Assembly (NCBI RefSeq): GCF_000429505.1
Contig: NZ_AUBZ01000002.1
Coordinates: 211,605 to 275,604, forward strand
Direction: 5' to 3'
From: Aliagarivorans taiwanensis DSM 22990
GTDB taxonomy: Bacteria > Pseudomonadota > Gammaproteobacteria > Enterobacterales > Celerinatantimonadaceae
DNA: 64,000 nt
Both the position numbers and the translations under genes were made by a program. The notes beneath the pieces were generated by a model. The model made no database searches. It was not told where the DNA came from and was given only the letters and a program-made list of their open reading frames with translations. This document shows, piece by piece, positions 28,367 through 37,312 of the stretch (its first letter is position 1; the number at the start of each line of letters is the position of its first letter).

Positions 28367-28930
28367 ATGAGTGCCCATGCGCCACTGGTAAAACGCCTGA
28401 TAGTGGTGGTGTTCGCCATGTTTGGCTTTGGTTTTGCCTTGGTGCCGCTGTATGAGGTGTTCTGCGATATCACCGGCATCAATGGCAAAACCGACAATGT
28501 TGCCAGTCAAGCGGCCACCGAGCAGGATTTGAGTCGCAAGGTGACGGTCGAGTTTATCAGCTATGTGCCCAACCAGCTGGCTTGGCAGTTTGAGCCAAAG
28601 GTTAAGCGGGTTGAGGTCTATCCGGGTGAGTCGATGCAGATTGAGTTCATCGCGGCCAATCAAAGCCGCGCGGTGGGAACGGTGCAGGCGGTACCCTCGG
28701 TGAGCCCGGGACCGGCGGCGACACACCTGAAGAAGGTCTCCTGCTTCTGTTTTGAGCAGCAGACCCTCTCGCCCGGCGAGCATCAGGATATGCCGCTGCT
28801 GTTCTACCTCGACCCTGACCTGCCAGCGCACATCTCAACGGTGACGCTGGCCTATACCCTTTTTGATGTGACTCCCGAAACCACGCTCAAGGCGTCTGTG
28901 GATACAACTGAAGATGGAGCTAAGTTATGA
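28367..28930 (+). CDS. ctaG: Cytochrome c oxidase assembly protein CtaG/Cox11
   Basis: 187 aa. Cox11 delivers copper to the CuB site of subunit I. One N-terminal membrane helix (about 9-29) anchors a periplasmic immunoglobulin-like domain; the copper ligands are the Cys pair in KVSCFCFEQQ. The start codon directly follows the coxA stop and the end overlaps coxC in an ATGA, so the gene is made together with the subunit it serves. Confidence 0.95.
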   Translation: MSAHAPLVKRLIVVVFAMFGFGFALVPLYEVFCDITGINGKTDNVASQAATEQDLSRKVTVEFISYVPNQLAWQFEPKVKRVEVYPGESMQIEFIAANQSRAVGTVQAVPSVSPGPAATHLKKVSCFCFEQQTLSPGEHQDMPLLFYLDPDLPAHISTVTLAYTLFDVTPETTLKASVDTTEDGAKL

Positions 28931-29802
28931 GCCAAGCGCACGACAATTACTACGTACCAGCCCAGAGCATCTGGCCCATTGTTGGTGCGGTCGGGTTGTT
29001 CTTGATCGCCAGCGGTGCCGGCTTCACGGTACAGCAGCTAGATAGCGAACAAGGTTGGGGCGTATGGGTGTTAAGCCTCGGCGTGGTGGTGATCATTGCC
29101 ATGTTGTTTGGCTGGTTTGGCAATGTGATACAAGAGAGTATGAGCGGCCTCTACAGCGAGCAGATGGACAGATCGTTCCGTCAGGGGATGAGCTGGTTCA
29201 TCTTCTCGGAGGTGATGTTCTTTGCCGCCTTTTTTGGCGCGCTGTTCTACGCGCGCATGATTGCAGTGCCTTGGCTGGGCGGAGCCAGCAACAATGCGAT
29301 GACTGCAGAGGTGCTGTGGCCCGAGTTTGAAGCGATTTGGCCACTAATCAAAACGCCGGACGGCACCACCACCCAAGCCATGGGCTGGATGGGCCTACCG
29401 CTGATTAACACTCTGATCTTGGTGACCTCTTCGATAACGCTGCACTTTGCCCATGTGGGTATGGAGAAGGATCAACGCAAACCGCTCAAGCTTTGGCTCT
29501 TTATTACCTTGGTGCTCGGCTTTGCGTTCTTGGTGTTGCAAGTTGAAGAGTATATCCATGCCTATCAGGAGATGGGGCTGACTCTGGATTCCGGCATCTA
29601 TGGCAACACCTTCTTCCTGCTCACCGGTTTTCACGGGATGCACGTGACCCTCGGGGTGATCATCCTAACGGTGATGTTCCTGCGGATCTTAAAAGGTCAT
29701 TTCACCGGTAAGCAGCATTTTGGCTTTATGGCGGCCAGTTGGTATTGGCACTTTGTCGATGTGGTGTGGCTGCTGCTGTTTGTGTTTGTCTACATCTTGT
29801 AA
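28927..29802 (+). CDS. coxC: Cytochrome c oxidase subunit III
   Basis: 291 aa. Subunit III is an integral membrane subunit that binds lipid and stabilises proton uptake; it has no metal centre. Seven helices; family marks are SEVMFFAAFFGALFYAR, the HFAHVGMEKD loop and the final GFMAASWYWHFVDVVWLLLF (W-H-F-V-D-x-VW signature). The long loop between helices 3 and 4 is usual for the family. Last of the plus-strand core subunit genes before a short opposite-strand gene. Confidence 0.96.
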   Translation: MSQAHDNYYVPAQSIWPIVGAVGLFLIASGAGFTVQQLDSEQGWGVWVLSLGVVVIIAMLFGWFGNVIQESMSGLYSEQMDRSFRQGMSWFIFSEVMFFAAFFGALFYARMIAVPWLGGASNNAMTAEVLWPEFEAIWPLIKTPDGTTTQAMGWMGLPLINTLILVTSSITLHFAHVGMEKDQRKPLKLWLFITLVLGFAFLVLQVEEYIHAYQEMGLTLDSGIYGNTFFLLTGFHGMHVTLGVIILTVMFLRILKGHFTGKQHFGFMAASWYWHFVDVVWLLLFVFVYIL

Positions 29803-29818
29803 GTGTGCCGCGGAGCAA

Positions 29819-30022
29819 CTAGTAAGGGCGCGGGTTGGGCTGGATCCAACCCACCACAACTGCGGCTAGCAACAACAACAGTACCAGTACCGAGAACAGT
29901 AAACGAAAGCCCAGATGACGTGACATCTGATGCTGGCCACCTTTCAACATGGTGCGTAAGGCCAAGAACATATTGACTATCACGATAGCCAGCAGTGCAA
30001 CAATGATTAGCTTGAGTAGCAT
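29819..30022 (-). CDS. DUF2909 small twin-helix membrane protein
   Basis: 67 aa. Two membrane helices (about 2-20 and 38-58) joined by a short basic loop; this is the DUF2909 type of protein found beside SURF1 in proteobacterial cox clusters. It probably helps oxidase assembly, but its function is not established. Start chosen at the ATG 30022, with AAGGA 8 nt upstream; the longer frame to 30106 runs into surf1. It is transcribed against the rest of the cluster and only 25 bp separates its start from the surf1 start. Confidence 0.75.
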   Translation of the reverse strand: MLLKLIIVALLAIVIVNMFLALRTMLKGGQHQMSRHLGFRLLFSVLVLLLLLAAVVVGWIQPNPRPY

Positions 30023-30047
30023 GGCAAATCCTTTTGGGAGGACGCGG

Positions 30048-30734
30048 TTGAAACGGATTTGGTGGTTCCTTTTACTTATGTTTGCGTTGATCGCGCTAAT
30101 GGTCAAGGCCAGTGTTTGGCAGTGGCAGCGTGCGGCGGATAAACAACGTCTGCTCGATGAGTATCAACTGGCCAGCAAGCAAAATAGTTCTTGGGAGCAA
30201 GTCCAGCGCCATGGTCCAACACGTTTTCAATCAGTGGATATACGGGCAGCGCAAGCGGTTGGGCCTTTTATCTACTTGGACAACCAGATCCAGCACGGAC
30301 AAGTGGGCTACGACGTGTACCAGGTGTTCGCCACCAACTACTCACCGGTGCTGGTGCGCTTGGGCTGGGTAGCCGCGGGCAGTAACAGGGCGCAGTTGCC
30401 GATGCCGCCAAGCATGCTCGGCTTTCCTGCTACCTTGCGGCTGCGCGAGCGCTCACAGGCGCTGATGTTAGATCAGCAGTACTGGCTGGAGCGCTTCGAT
30501 CAAGGTTTACGCGTACAGTCGCTCAATATTCCCCGTATTGCTGAGCAACTAGATATGGCTTTACCCGGGTATTTTCTTGATACCCAACTCGATTTTGACC
30601 CTGAGCAGTTGGTCTCTGTATCGCCTGCCAAACATAAGGGCTATGCAGTTCAGTGGGCGCTGATGGCACTAACCGCAGTGTTACTCAGCTCGGTATTTTT
30701 ACGTCGTTCACGATTTCTACGAGGGATGAAGTGA
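30048..30734 (+). CDS. SURF1 family cytochrome oxidase biogenesis protein
   Basis: 228 aa. SURF1 (Shy1) assists insertion of heme a into subunit I. Two membrane helices, near the N-terminus (4-22) and C-terminus (about 203-221), enclose a periplasmic domain with the family segments QWQRAADKQ, PFIYLDNQ, GYDVYQVF and VLVRLGWV. I chose the TTG at 30048, with GGGAGGA 6 nt before it, over the ATG at 30021, which has no ribosome site and overlaps the start of the divergent DUF2909 gene. The stop overlaps the next start by one base. Confidence 0.85.
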   Translation: MKRIWWFLLLMFALIALMVKASVWQWQRAADKQRLLDEYQLASKQNSSWEQVQRHGPTRFQSVDIRAAQAVGPFIYLDNQIQHGQVGYDVYQVFATNYSPVLVRLGWVAAGSNRAQLPMPPSMLGFPATLRLRERSQALMLDQQYWLERFDQGLRVQSLNIPRIAEQLDMALPGYFLDTQLDFDPEQLVSVSPAKHKGYAVQWALMALTAVLLSSVFLRRSRFLRGMK

Positions 30735-31279
30735 TGAATGAAGTGACGGACTCTGGTTCTGTAGTTAGCGCTGAACAGCGCGCAAAGGGGCGACGACAAC
30801 TGCTGCTGGTGGCGGCAGTGTTTGTGCTGCCGATACTGCTCGCGTGGTTAGTGTTGAAGTTTCAATGGTTTGAGACCGGGGTGATGAGCCACGGTGAGTG
30901 GGTCGACCCTCCCATGCAACTGGACGGTTACCCATCAGGTAAATGGGGGCTGGCAAAAATAGAGCCCCGCCTTTGCAGCGAAAGCTGCCTTGAGCAGCGG
31001 GAGTTGTTGCAGCAAGTATGGCTATCGCTAGGCGCCGCGCGACAACAAACCGGCCTATGGGTTATCGCTGACAGCGAGCCCGCCAACCTGCCGGAAGGTG
31101 CTCAGTGGCTAGCATCATCGCCAGTGCCTGCTGAGTTTGCCGGTTCTGAGCCCAGCTGGTTGGTCATCGACCCTAAGGGTTGGGTAATCCTCAGCTACCA
31201 GCCCGAGCTTGGACATGAGCATCTGAAAGGCTTGGTTGCCGATGTGAAAAAGCTAGTCAAGTTGTCGCGGTTTAAGTAG
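30734..31279 (+). CDS. Cox-cluster membrane protein with CX3C motif
   Basis: 181 aa; no named family recognised. One membrane helix (about 23-43) anchors a periplasmic domain. C81 and C85 form CSESC, which has the CX3C spacing of Sco copper chaperones, and the C-terminal WLVIDPKGWVILSYQP followed by a helix resembles the end of a thioredoxin/Sco fold. The conserved His of Sco is not clearly placed. Genes of this kind sit between SURF1 and ctaA in related genomes, so a role in oxidase assembly (CuA copper or thiol reduction) is a reasonable inference. The start overlaps the SURF1 stop. Confidence 0.75.
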   Translation: MNEVTDSGSVVSAEQRAKGRRQLLLVAAVFVLPILLAWLVLKFQWFETGVMSHGEWVDPPMQLDGYPSGKWGLAKIEPRLCSESCLEQRELLQQVWLSLGAARQQTGLWVIADSEPANLPEGAQWLASSPVPAEFAGSEPSWLVIDPKGWVILSYQPELGHEHLKGLVADVKKLVKLSRFK

Positions 31280-31288
31280 GGGGAAGCT

Positions 31289-32290
31289 ATGAAGCAAGCA
31301 TTATTCGGTTCGTTATTGCTGGCTGTAGTGGTGATTGGCTTAGGCGCCTTTACTCGCCTGACTGATGCCGGGTTGGGCTGTCCCGACTGGCCGGGCTGTT
31401 ATGGCCAATTGGCAGTGCCCTCCGACTCGTCGCAAATAGCCAAAGCAGAACAGGCTTACCCCGAGCGTCCCTTTGAAGCGCATAAGGCGTGGAATGAAAT
31501 GGTGCATCGCTATTTTGCCGGCAGCCTCGGTTTGTTGGTGTTTGTGCTAACCGTGATGGCATGGCGCCGCAAACAGCGGGCTGGTTTAGCACTGTTAGCG
31601 ACTGCGGTGATCGTATTTCAAGCTGCATTGGGGATGTGGACGGTAACCCTCGGCCTTATGCCCTTGGTGGTGATGGGGCATCTGCTTGGGGGCTTCTCCA
31701 TGCTGAGCATCTTGTATTTGTGGTACCGCACTAGCGATGGTGGGCTGAGCCTGCCTGGTAGACGAGCCTGGCCGGTCTATCTCGGTATGCTCATCTTGGT
31801 GGGGCAAATCGCTCTTGGCGGTTGGACCTCGGCCAATTACGCAGCACTATCCTGCCAGGGCCTGCCCGTCTGTCATGAGCCTTGGACCGAGCAATATCGT
31901 TTGGATGCCTTTCATCCCCTGCCGCAAAGCGAGCGGGGCGATTACGAGTTTGGTGTATTGAGTCATCAGCAACGCGTGTCTATCCACGTTACCCATCGGA
32001 TCTGGGCAGCAGTCACCGCCGCCTATTGGTTGTTACTGTGCTTGAGCTTGCTGCAAACACGAAATCCAACAAACCGCGCGGCGGCTACGGTGCTGACTTT
32101 GCTGTTTTGCCAAGTGGGCTTGGGTGTGGCGAATGTGCTTTGGCAGATCCCGCTGGGCGTAGCGGTCGCCCACAATTTAGGTGCCGCGCTGTTACTTCTT
32201 AGTGGCTGGGAGCTGCTGCTGAGCCACTCGCGACAAATCGTTTCAACATCGAAGGAGGTGGTGCATGGCACGTATTCACATTCAGCCTGA
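31289..32290 (+). CDS. ctaA: Heme A synthase
   Basis: 333 aa, eight membrane helices. CtaA/Cox15 oxidises the C8 methyl of heme O to give heme A for the aa3 oxidase. Family marks: the N-terminal [22 protein letters not shown] with its Cys pair, catalytic Glu/His in [14 protein letters not shown], and the later His pairs in [16 protein letters not shown] and VAHNLGAA. The final 26 nt overlap ctaB. Confidence 0.95.
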   Translation: MKQALFGSLLLAVVVIGLGAFTRLTDAGLGCPDWPGCYGQLAVPSDSSQIAKAEQAYPERPFEAHKAWNEMVHRYFAGSLGLLVFVLTVMAWRRKQRAGLALLATAVIVFQAALGMWTVTLGLMPLVVMGHLLGGFSMLSILYLWYRTSDGGLSLPGRRAWPVYLGMLILVGQIALGGWTSANYAALSCQGLPVCHEPWTEQYRLDAFHPLPQSERGDYEFGVLSHQQRVSIHVTHRIWAAVTAAYWLLLCLSLLQTRNPTNRAAATVLTLLFCQVGLGVANVLWQIPLGVAVAHNLGAALLLLSGWELLLSHSRQIVSTSKEVVHGTYSHSA

Positions 32291-33173
32291 GCAGCTAGCT
32301 TTAGCTATCGATTGGCGTGCTCTGCTGGCCTTAACCAAGCCGAAAGTAGTGGCGCTGATTGTGTTGACCTCGGTAGTGGGTGCCTGTCTGGCAACCGCTG
32401 GGCTACCACCTGTGATGCCCTTGCTGCTAGGTAACATCGGTATCGCATTGATGGCTGCCGGAGCCGCGGCGTTTAACCACTGTATCGACCACGAAGCCGA
32501 CGCCCGGATGGCGCGCACCATGGGTCGGCCTCTGCCGCAGGGCTCGGTTCCGATGGCGTTGGCGCTAAGCTGGGCTTGTGCCTTATCGCTACTTGGATTC
32601 GTCCTGCTGTATGCCCTCGTCAATCCGCTTACCGCATGGCTGACCTCTGCATCGTTGGTGGGCTACGCGGTGGTGTATACCTTGTGGCTCAAGCGGGCTA
32701 CTCCACAGAATATCGTGATTGGCGGCATGGCTGGTGCCTTGCCACCTTTGCTAGGCTGGACCGCCATTAACAACAGTATCTCGGCTGAGCCCCTGCTGCT
32801 GGTGATGATCATCTTTACCTGGACGCCTCCGCACTTTTGGGCGCTGGCAATCGCTCGGCGAGAAGATTACGCCAAGGTGGATATACCCATGCTACCGGTG
32901 ACCCACGGCGTGCAGTTTACCAAGGTGCTGATCCTGCTTTACTGCGCCCTGTTGTTCGCGGTGTGTTGGCTACCCTTTCTGATTGGCATGAGTGGCCTTA
33001 TCTATCTAACCGCAAGCTTGCTGTTGAATTTACGCTTTAGCCAGCTGGCTTGGCGCTTGTATCGCGACCCCGAGCATCGCAATGCGATGCCACTGTTTGG
33101 CTACTCCATTGTTTACTTGCTAGCAATGTTTGTGGCTTTGCTTGCCGATCACTGGCTGCTGGCCTTGATCTGA
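32265..33173 (+). CDS. ctaB: Protoheme IX farnesyltransferase (heme O synthase)
   Basis: 302 aa, about nine membrane helices. Adds the farnesyl group to heme B to make heme O, the substrate of CtaA. A UbiA-superfamily enzyme: first Asp motif [12 protein letters not shown], second DYAKVDIPM, and the family stretch [18 protein letters not shown] precedes the ATG, inside the end of ctaA. Last gene of the oxidase cluster, followed by a terminator. Often named cyoE when linked to the bo3 oxidase; here the context is aa3. Confidence 0.95.
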   Translation: MARIHIQPEQLALAIDWRALLALTKPKVVALIVLTSVVGACLATAGLPPVMPLLLGNIGIALMAAGAAAFNHCIDHEADARMARTMGRPLPQGSVPMALALSWACALSLLGFVLLYALVNPLTAWLTSASLVGYAVVYTLWLKRATPQNIVIGGMAGALPPLLGWTAINNSISAEPLLLVMIIFTWTPPHFWALAIARREDYAKVDIPMLPVTHGVQFTKVLILLYCALLFAVCWLPFLIGMSGLIYLTASLLLNLRFSQLAWRLYRDPEHRNAMPLFGYSIVYLLAMFVALLADHWLLALI

Positions 33174-33201
33174 TGTAAACACAGCGCTATTCGATTGTTC
33201 T

Positions 33202-33238
33202 AAAGGGGCGGCAGTTCTACACTGTAGCCCCTTTCTCG
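33202..33238 (+). terminator. Rho-independent terminator after ctaB
   Basis: AAAGGGGC (33202-33209) pairs with GCCCCTTT (33227-33234); an inner CAGT/ACTG pair extends the hairpin. A short T-containing tail (CTCGTC) makes it moderate. Confidence 0.7.
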
Positions 33239-33251
33239 TCGTGTAGAGTCT

Positions 33252-34595
33252 ATGAAAATTCAACAGCTTGGCGTGATCTTGAGTATTGCACTGCCAATGA
33301 TGCTGTCTAACATCACCGTTCCTCTGCTAGGGCTAGTTGATACTGCGGTGATTGGCCATTTGGAACATAGTTACTATCTCGCTGGCGTTGCGCTGGGCTC
33401 GATGGTGGTGACCTTGGTTTACTGGTTGTGTGGCTTCCTGCGTATGGCGACAACCGGGCTATGTGCACAGGCCTATGGCAGTGGCTCTCGCGAGCGGATG
33501 TTGCAGATCTTGGTCAATGCCTTGTTCTGCGCCTCTTTGATTTCTTTGCTACTGCTGGTGTTGCGCGCGCCACTTATCGATTTTGCCCTTAGCTTGGCTG
33601 GCGGTTCGGCTGAGGTGCAGCAGCAAGCACGGGGCTATATCGGTATTCGTATCCTCAGTGCCCCAGCAGCGCTGGCCAACCTAGCACTGCTGGGCTGGAT
33701 GCTGGGGATGCAGAGCGCTAAGGCCCCGATGTGGCAGCTGATTGTGACCAATACCCTGAATATTGCATTCGATCTCTTGCTGGTTGTGGGCTTGGACATG
33801 AAGGTCGAAGGTGCAGCCTGGGCCTCGGTGATGGCTGATTATTGTGGCTTGGCGATGGCGCTGATGTTGAGCCGAAAGCTGTGGCTCGCGCAATGGCAAC
33901 AACTCCCCAGCTTCAAAGAGTGCCGAGCGGTATTTAACTGGCTTGGCTTGCGTCAGCTACTGGCGCTCAATCGCGACATCTTTGTACGTTCGATGGCGCT
34001 GCAAGCCTGCTTCGCGTTTATGACTTTTAAAGGCTCTCATCTTGGCGACCATGTGGTGGCGGCTAATGCAGTGCTGCTGAACTTCTTACTGTTTGTTTCG
34101 TTCGCGCTCGATGGGCTGGCCTATGCGGTTGAAGCTTTGGCTGGCAAAGCAAAGGGCGAGGGTGACGAGGCGAGCTTCCGCCAGTTAGTGCGCTCCTGCA
34201 TGCTGCTAGCAGCTTACTGCGCAGGGGTGTTTAGCCTCGGCTTTGTGGTAGCAGGTGATCAGCTAATTGCATTACTCACCGACTTGCCGGAAGTACGTTC
34301 TACCGCACAGCAATACTTAAGTTGGTTGCAGTTATTACCGGTACTGGCGGTCTGGTGTTTCGTGTTGGATGGGGTGTTTATTGCTGTTGCTGAAGGGCGG
34401 GCAATGCGCAACTCGATGCTTATCGCCAGCTTAGGCGTATTCTTTCCACTGTGGTGGCTCGCCCAAGATTGGGGAAATCATGCGCTGTGGCTGGCAATGT
34501 CAGGCTTTATGCTCAGCCGCGGTATTGGCTTGGGGCTGCTCTACCGCCAAGCCATAGCCCGTCGGCGCTGGTTTAATCAGACTGCGCCGGGATAG
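33252..34595 (+). CDS. MATE family efflux transporter, DinF-like
   Basis: 447 aa with about twelve membrane helices. MATE proteins export drugs and organic cations using Na+ or H+. The early [26 protein letters not shown] is the DinF-subgroup N-terminus, and the two halves repeat the same pattern. In E. coli dinF directly follows lexA; here a gene of this type comes after the cox cluster that follows lexA, so it is likely the positional counterpart of dinF. I see no LexA box before it. The 3' end overlaps trmL by 19 bp. Confidence 0.85.
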   Translation: MKIQQLGVILSIALPMMLSNITVPLLGLVDTAVIGHLEHSYYLAGVALGSMVVTLVYWLCGFLRMATTGLCAQAYGSGSRERMLQILVNALFCASLISLLLLVLRAPLIDFALSLAGGSAEVQQQARGYIGIRILSAPAALANLALLGWMLGMQSAKAPMWQLIVTNTLNIAFDLLLVVGLDMKVEGAAWASVMADYCGLAMALMLSRKLWLAQWQQLPSFKECRAVFNWLGLRQLLALNRDIFVRSMALQACFAFMTFKGSHLGDHVVAANAVLLNFLLFVSFALDGLAYAVEALAGKAKGEGDEASFRQLVRSCMLLAAYCAGVFSLGFVVAGDQLIALLTDLPEVRSTAQQYLSWLQLLPVLAVWCFVLDGVFIAVAEGRAMRNSMLIASLGVFFPLWWLAQDWGNHALWLAMSGFMLSRGIGLGLLYRQAIARRRWFNQTAPG

Positions 34596-35041
34596 CCTAG
34601 TTGGCGCCATGCTTCATACACGAACACCGATACCGCGTTGGATAGGTTCATACTGCGGCTTTCTGGCAACATTGGGATACGCAGACGCTGAGCGGGAGGT
34701 AAGCTCTCGATAAGCTCCGCTGGCAAGCCGCGGGTTTCCGGGCCGAACATTAAGTAGTCACCTTGCTGGAAGGTAAATTCGCTATGAAAGCCGCTGGCTT
34801 TGGTGGTGCAGGCGAGTAGGCGCGCCGGTTGCTCGCTATCGAGAAAGGCCTGGTAATCGCTGTGGCGTTTGACCTCGGCAAACTCGTGATAGTCGAGCCC
34901 AGCGCGGCGGACTTTCTTATCGTCCCAGTTAAATCCCAGTGGCTCGATAAGATGAAGCTTACAGCCACTGTTGGCCGCCAGGCGAATAATCGCACCGGTG
35001 TTCTGGGGAATTTCAGGTTGATAAAGGACGATGTTGATCAT
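34577..35041 (-). CDS. trmL: tRNA (cytidine(34)-2'-O)-methyltransferase
   Basis: 154 aa. TrmL methylates the wobble nucleotide of two tRNALeu species, using S-adenosylmethionine bound in a SPOUT trefoil knot. The knot motifs are visible: [13 protein letters not shown] near the start, FGPETRGLP in the middle and [20 protein letters not shown] near the end. Length matches the family. It lies close to cysE, as in E. coli, but with the cpx and fieF genes between. Confidence 0.95.
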   Translation of the reverse strand: MINIVLYQPEIPQNTGAIIRLAANSGCKLHLIEPLGFNWDDKKVRRAGLDYHEFAEVKRHSDYQAFLDSEQPARLLACTTKASGFHSEFTFQQGDYLMFGPETRGLPAELIESLPPAQRLRIPMLPESRSMNLSNAVSVFVYEAWRQLGYPGAV

Positions 35042-35070
35042 GCTGGCCGCCGGTTAACTAAAACAGGCGG

Positions 35071-36468
35071 CTATTTTAGAGGCAAGCGGATGGTGACTTC
35101 CAGCCCTTTATCCTCGCCATTGCTTGCGGCGATCTGTCCGCCATGCTGGCGAATAGCGGACTCGGCAATCGCCAGCCCCAGACCGACCCCGCCGCTGTCG
35201 CGATCGCGTGCCTCATTGCTGCGATAGAAGGGGCGGAAGATGTTCTCTAGCTCATGGCTTGGCAGCCCCGGCCCATCGTCACTCACCGTTAAGCTCAGCT
35301 CGAACTCGTTGTGCTCGAGAGTGAGGCGAACCGTTGACTCGGCATATTTGAGCGCGTTGCGGCAGATATTCTCGATGGCGCTGCTTAAAAGTTCGGGGTA
35401 GGCGACTAGCTCGATACCTTGCGACCCAATAGCTTTTGGATAATGGGCAAAGAACTGTTTGCCCAGTTGCTCTGCTTCAAACTGACAGTCACTGGTAAGC
35501 GGGTTTAGCAGCTCTTCAAGCTTAAGGTGTTGCTGCTGGGCATTGATCTGCATTCTCGACAGCGACAGCAAGGCGGCAATCATCTGCTCTAGCCGCTGGG
35601 CTTCGCGCTCGATGCGCTGCACTTCGCTGGTGGTTTCGCCTTGGCGTTTTTTGTGTAGTGCCAGCGCCATGTTCAAACGGGTCAAGGGTGAGCGAAGCTC
35701 ATGGCTGATATCGCTTAGCAAGCGGCGCTGGTTCTCGATGGCTTGGTGAAGGGTGACTACCATGCGGTTGAGGCTGCCGGACAGCCGGCCGATCTCATCA
35801 CCGCGGCTAAACTCTGGCAGTGGGGTATCTAAGTGGCCCAGCGACACTTGGTTAGCAGCTGATTGCAGCTGCTTGAGCGGCCTGACTAAGTGGCGAGTGA
35901 GTAGCATACACAGACCGATGCTCAGTATTATCGCCACTCCCCAAATCAGCTCAGGTGCCACCGCTAAACGGCGCAGCGACGCCGCACTGGTGGGGCTGAC
36001 CGGGCGCTCCAAATAAAACAGATAGTCCTGGCCGCTGATCTCCACCGAAATCGGGCCGAACAGGATCAATTGATTGTTGCGCGGCTCGCCGTTTTCTCCT
36101 CGAGGCTCGCCTCCGCGGTGCTCAATGATCGACAGCTTAGGGACGCCAATTTGATCGTTGGTGGCGATAAAGCGGCGCATATGTCGGGGGACTTTTGGGG
36201 TATTAATACTGACCCCTTGTTCGTTAATCAAGAACGGTCTGCCGAAGCGGCGCTGGAACTCACGGCTTGGCCGGGGAGTGATTGACAAGGGGTCGCCTTC
36301 AATCCGCTTAGCGGCGTTGTGCAGGGTTCGCACTGCCCAATCTGGCGCTTCCATATTCTCGGTGTTGGTGAGTTTAATCAGGCCGATGGTGATCACCGCG
36401 GTAATCACCAAAATTCCCCAGAAGGTCAGGAATATCTTAACGAACAGGTTGTTTACCAAGCGATTCAT
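35071..36468 (-). CDS. cpxA: Envelope stress sensor kinase CpxA
   Basis: 465 aa. CpxA senses misfolded envelope proteins and phosphorylates CpxR. Two membrane helices (about 9-29 and 160-180) flank the periplasmic sensor; HAMP follows, then the phosphoacceptor His in LLSDISHELRSPLTRL, N box ENICRNALKYA, G1 DDGPGLP and G2 GVGLGLAI. I chose the ATG at 36468, which gives the E. coli-like MNRLVNNLFVKIFLTFWG start, over a longer frame that reads into cpxR. Starts 1 nt after the cpxR stop, so the two are one operon. Confidence 0.93.
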   Translation of the reverse strand: MNRLVNNLFVKIFLTFWGILVITAVITIGLIKLTNTENMEAPDWAVRTLHNAAKRIEGDPLSITPRPSREFQRRFGRPFLINEQGVSINTPKVPRHMRRFIATNDQIGVPKLSIIEHRGGEPRGENGEPRNNQLILFGPISVEISGQDYLFYLERPVSPTSAASLRRLAVAPELIWGVAIILSIGLCMLLTRHLVRPLKQLQSAANQVSLGHLDTPLPEFSRGDEIGRLSGSLNRMVVTLHQAIENQRRLLSDISHELRSPLTRLNMALALHKKRQGETTSEVQRIEREAQRLEQMIAALLSLSRMQINAQQQHLKLEELLNPLTSDCQFEAEQLGKQFFAHYPKAIGSQGIELVAYPELLSSAIENICRNALKYAESTVRLTLEHNEFELSLTVSDDGPGLPSHELENIFRPFYRSNEARDRDSGGVGLGLAIAESAIRQHGGQIAASNGEDKGLEVTIRLPLK

Positions 36469-36469
36469 A

Positions 36470-37153
36470 CTACCAATCCAACCAGATATAGCCCTTGCCA
36501 CGCACGGTTTTGATGCGAGGATTGCCATCGGCCCGCTCGGGGATCTTTTTGCGTAGGTTACTCAGGTGCATATCGATGCTGCGATCGAAGGCCTGCAGAC
36601 GTTTGCCCAATACCGCCATGTGCAGGCCGGCTTTGTCTTGGATCTCGCCCGGGTGAGTGAGTAGCTGCTGAAGAAGCAACAGTTCGGTGCCGGTCAGGTC
36701 CAGCTCTTGCTCATTGCAGTAGGCTTGCTGTTTGCTCGGCAGTAAGCGAATGTCTTGATGGCATAGCTCATCGCTAGGGGCGTTCGAGTTGCTTTGCTGG
36801 GTACGGCGTAATATCGCGCGGATCCGAGCGAGTAGTTCCCGTTCGCTAAAGGGTTTAGGCAGGTAGTCATCGGCGCCAAGCTCTAAGCCGACAACTCGGT
36901 CGATCTCTTCGCCTTTGGCGGTGAGCATTAGAACCGGCTGGTCACTGTCTTTGCGCAGTTTCTTTAACAGCTCGAAGCCGTTCATGCCGGGCATCATCAC
37001 GTCCAGCAGTACCAAATCGAAACGCTGTTCTTGCAAGCGCTGAAAACCGCTGTTGCCGTCATTGCATACTTCACAGCTAAAGCCTTCCAGCTCCAGCAGC
37101 TCGCTAACCAACTCGGTCAGCTCTTTGTCATCGTCGATAATCAGCAGGTTCAC
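36470..37153 (-). CDS. cpxR: Envelope stress response regulator CpxR
   Basis: 227 aa, OmpR/PhoB type. Receiver domain with acidic pair DD at 7-8, phosphoacceptor D51 in LVLLDVMMPGMNG, conserved Thr and Lys in MLTAKG and LPKPFSERE, then a winged-helix DNA-binding domain ending VRGKGYIWLDW. It activates envelope chaperone and protease genes. The CpxR-type site in the divergent cpxR-cpxP gap predicts autoregulation and control of cpxP. Confidence 0.95.
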   Translation of the reverse strand: MNLLIIDDDKELTELVSELLELEGFSCEVCNDGNSGFQRLQEQRFDLVLLDVMMPGMNGFELLKKLRKDSDQPVLMLTAKGEEIDRVVGLELGADDYLPKPFSERELLARIRAILRRTQQSNSNAPSDELCHQDIRLLPSKQQAYCNEQELDLTGTELLLLQQLLTHPGEIQDKAGLHMAVLGKRLQAFDRSIDMHLSNLRKKIPERADGNPRIKTVRGKGYIWLDW

Positions 37154-37215
37154 AGGTTACCCCTTATGGTGTTTTCGAGGTTTATAGTACCGCGAGTGGC
37201 ATTCCTGAGGTTAGT

Positions 37216-37242
37216 GTAAAGTCTCCTTTTACACAGCTTTAC
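37216..37242 (-). promoter_or_regulatory. CpxR binding site between cpxR and cpxP
   Basis: On the minus strand, GTAAAGCTGTGTAAA (37228-37242) fits the CpxR consensus GTAAA-N5-GTAAA exactly. A further GTAAA stands on the plus strand at 37216-37220. The site lies midway between the divergent starts. Confidence 0.88.
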
Positions 37243-37312
37243 ACAGCCTTGGCACTAGTTTGCAGTGGGGAAGTTAGGATTGGTAGCGTCACTTTTCAAC
37301 GAGGTTTAGGCA

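Noticed and set aside
33174..33251. LexA box before the dinF-like MATE gene
   Set aside because: No CTGT-N8-ACAG or near match in the 78-bp gap; only the ctaB terminator is there.
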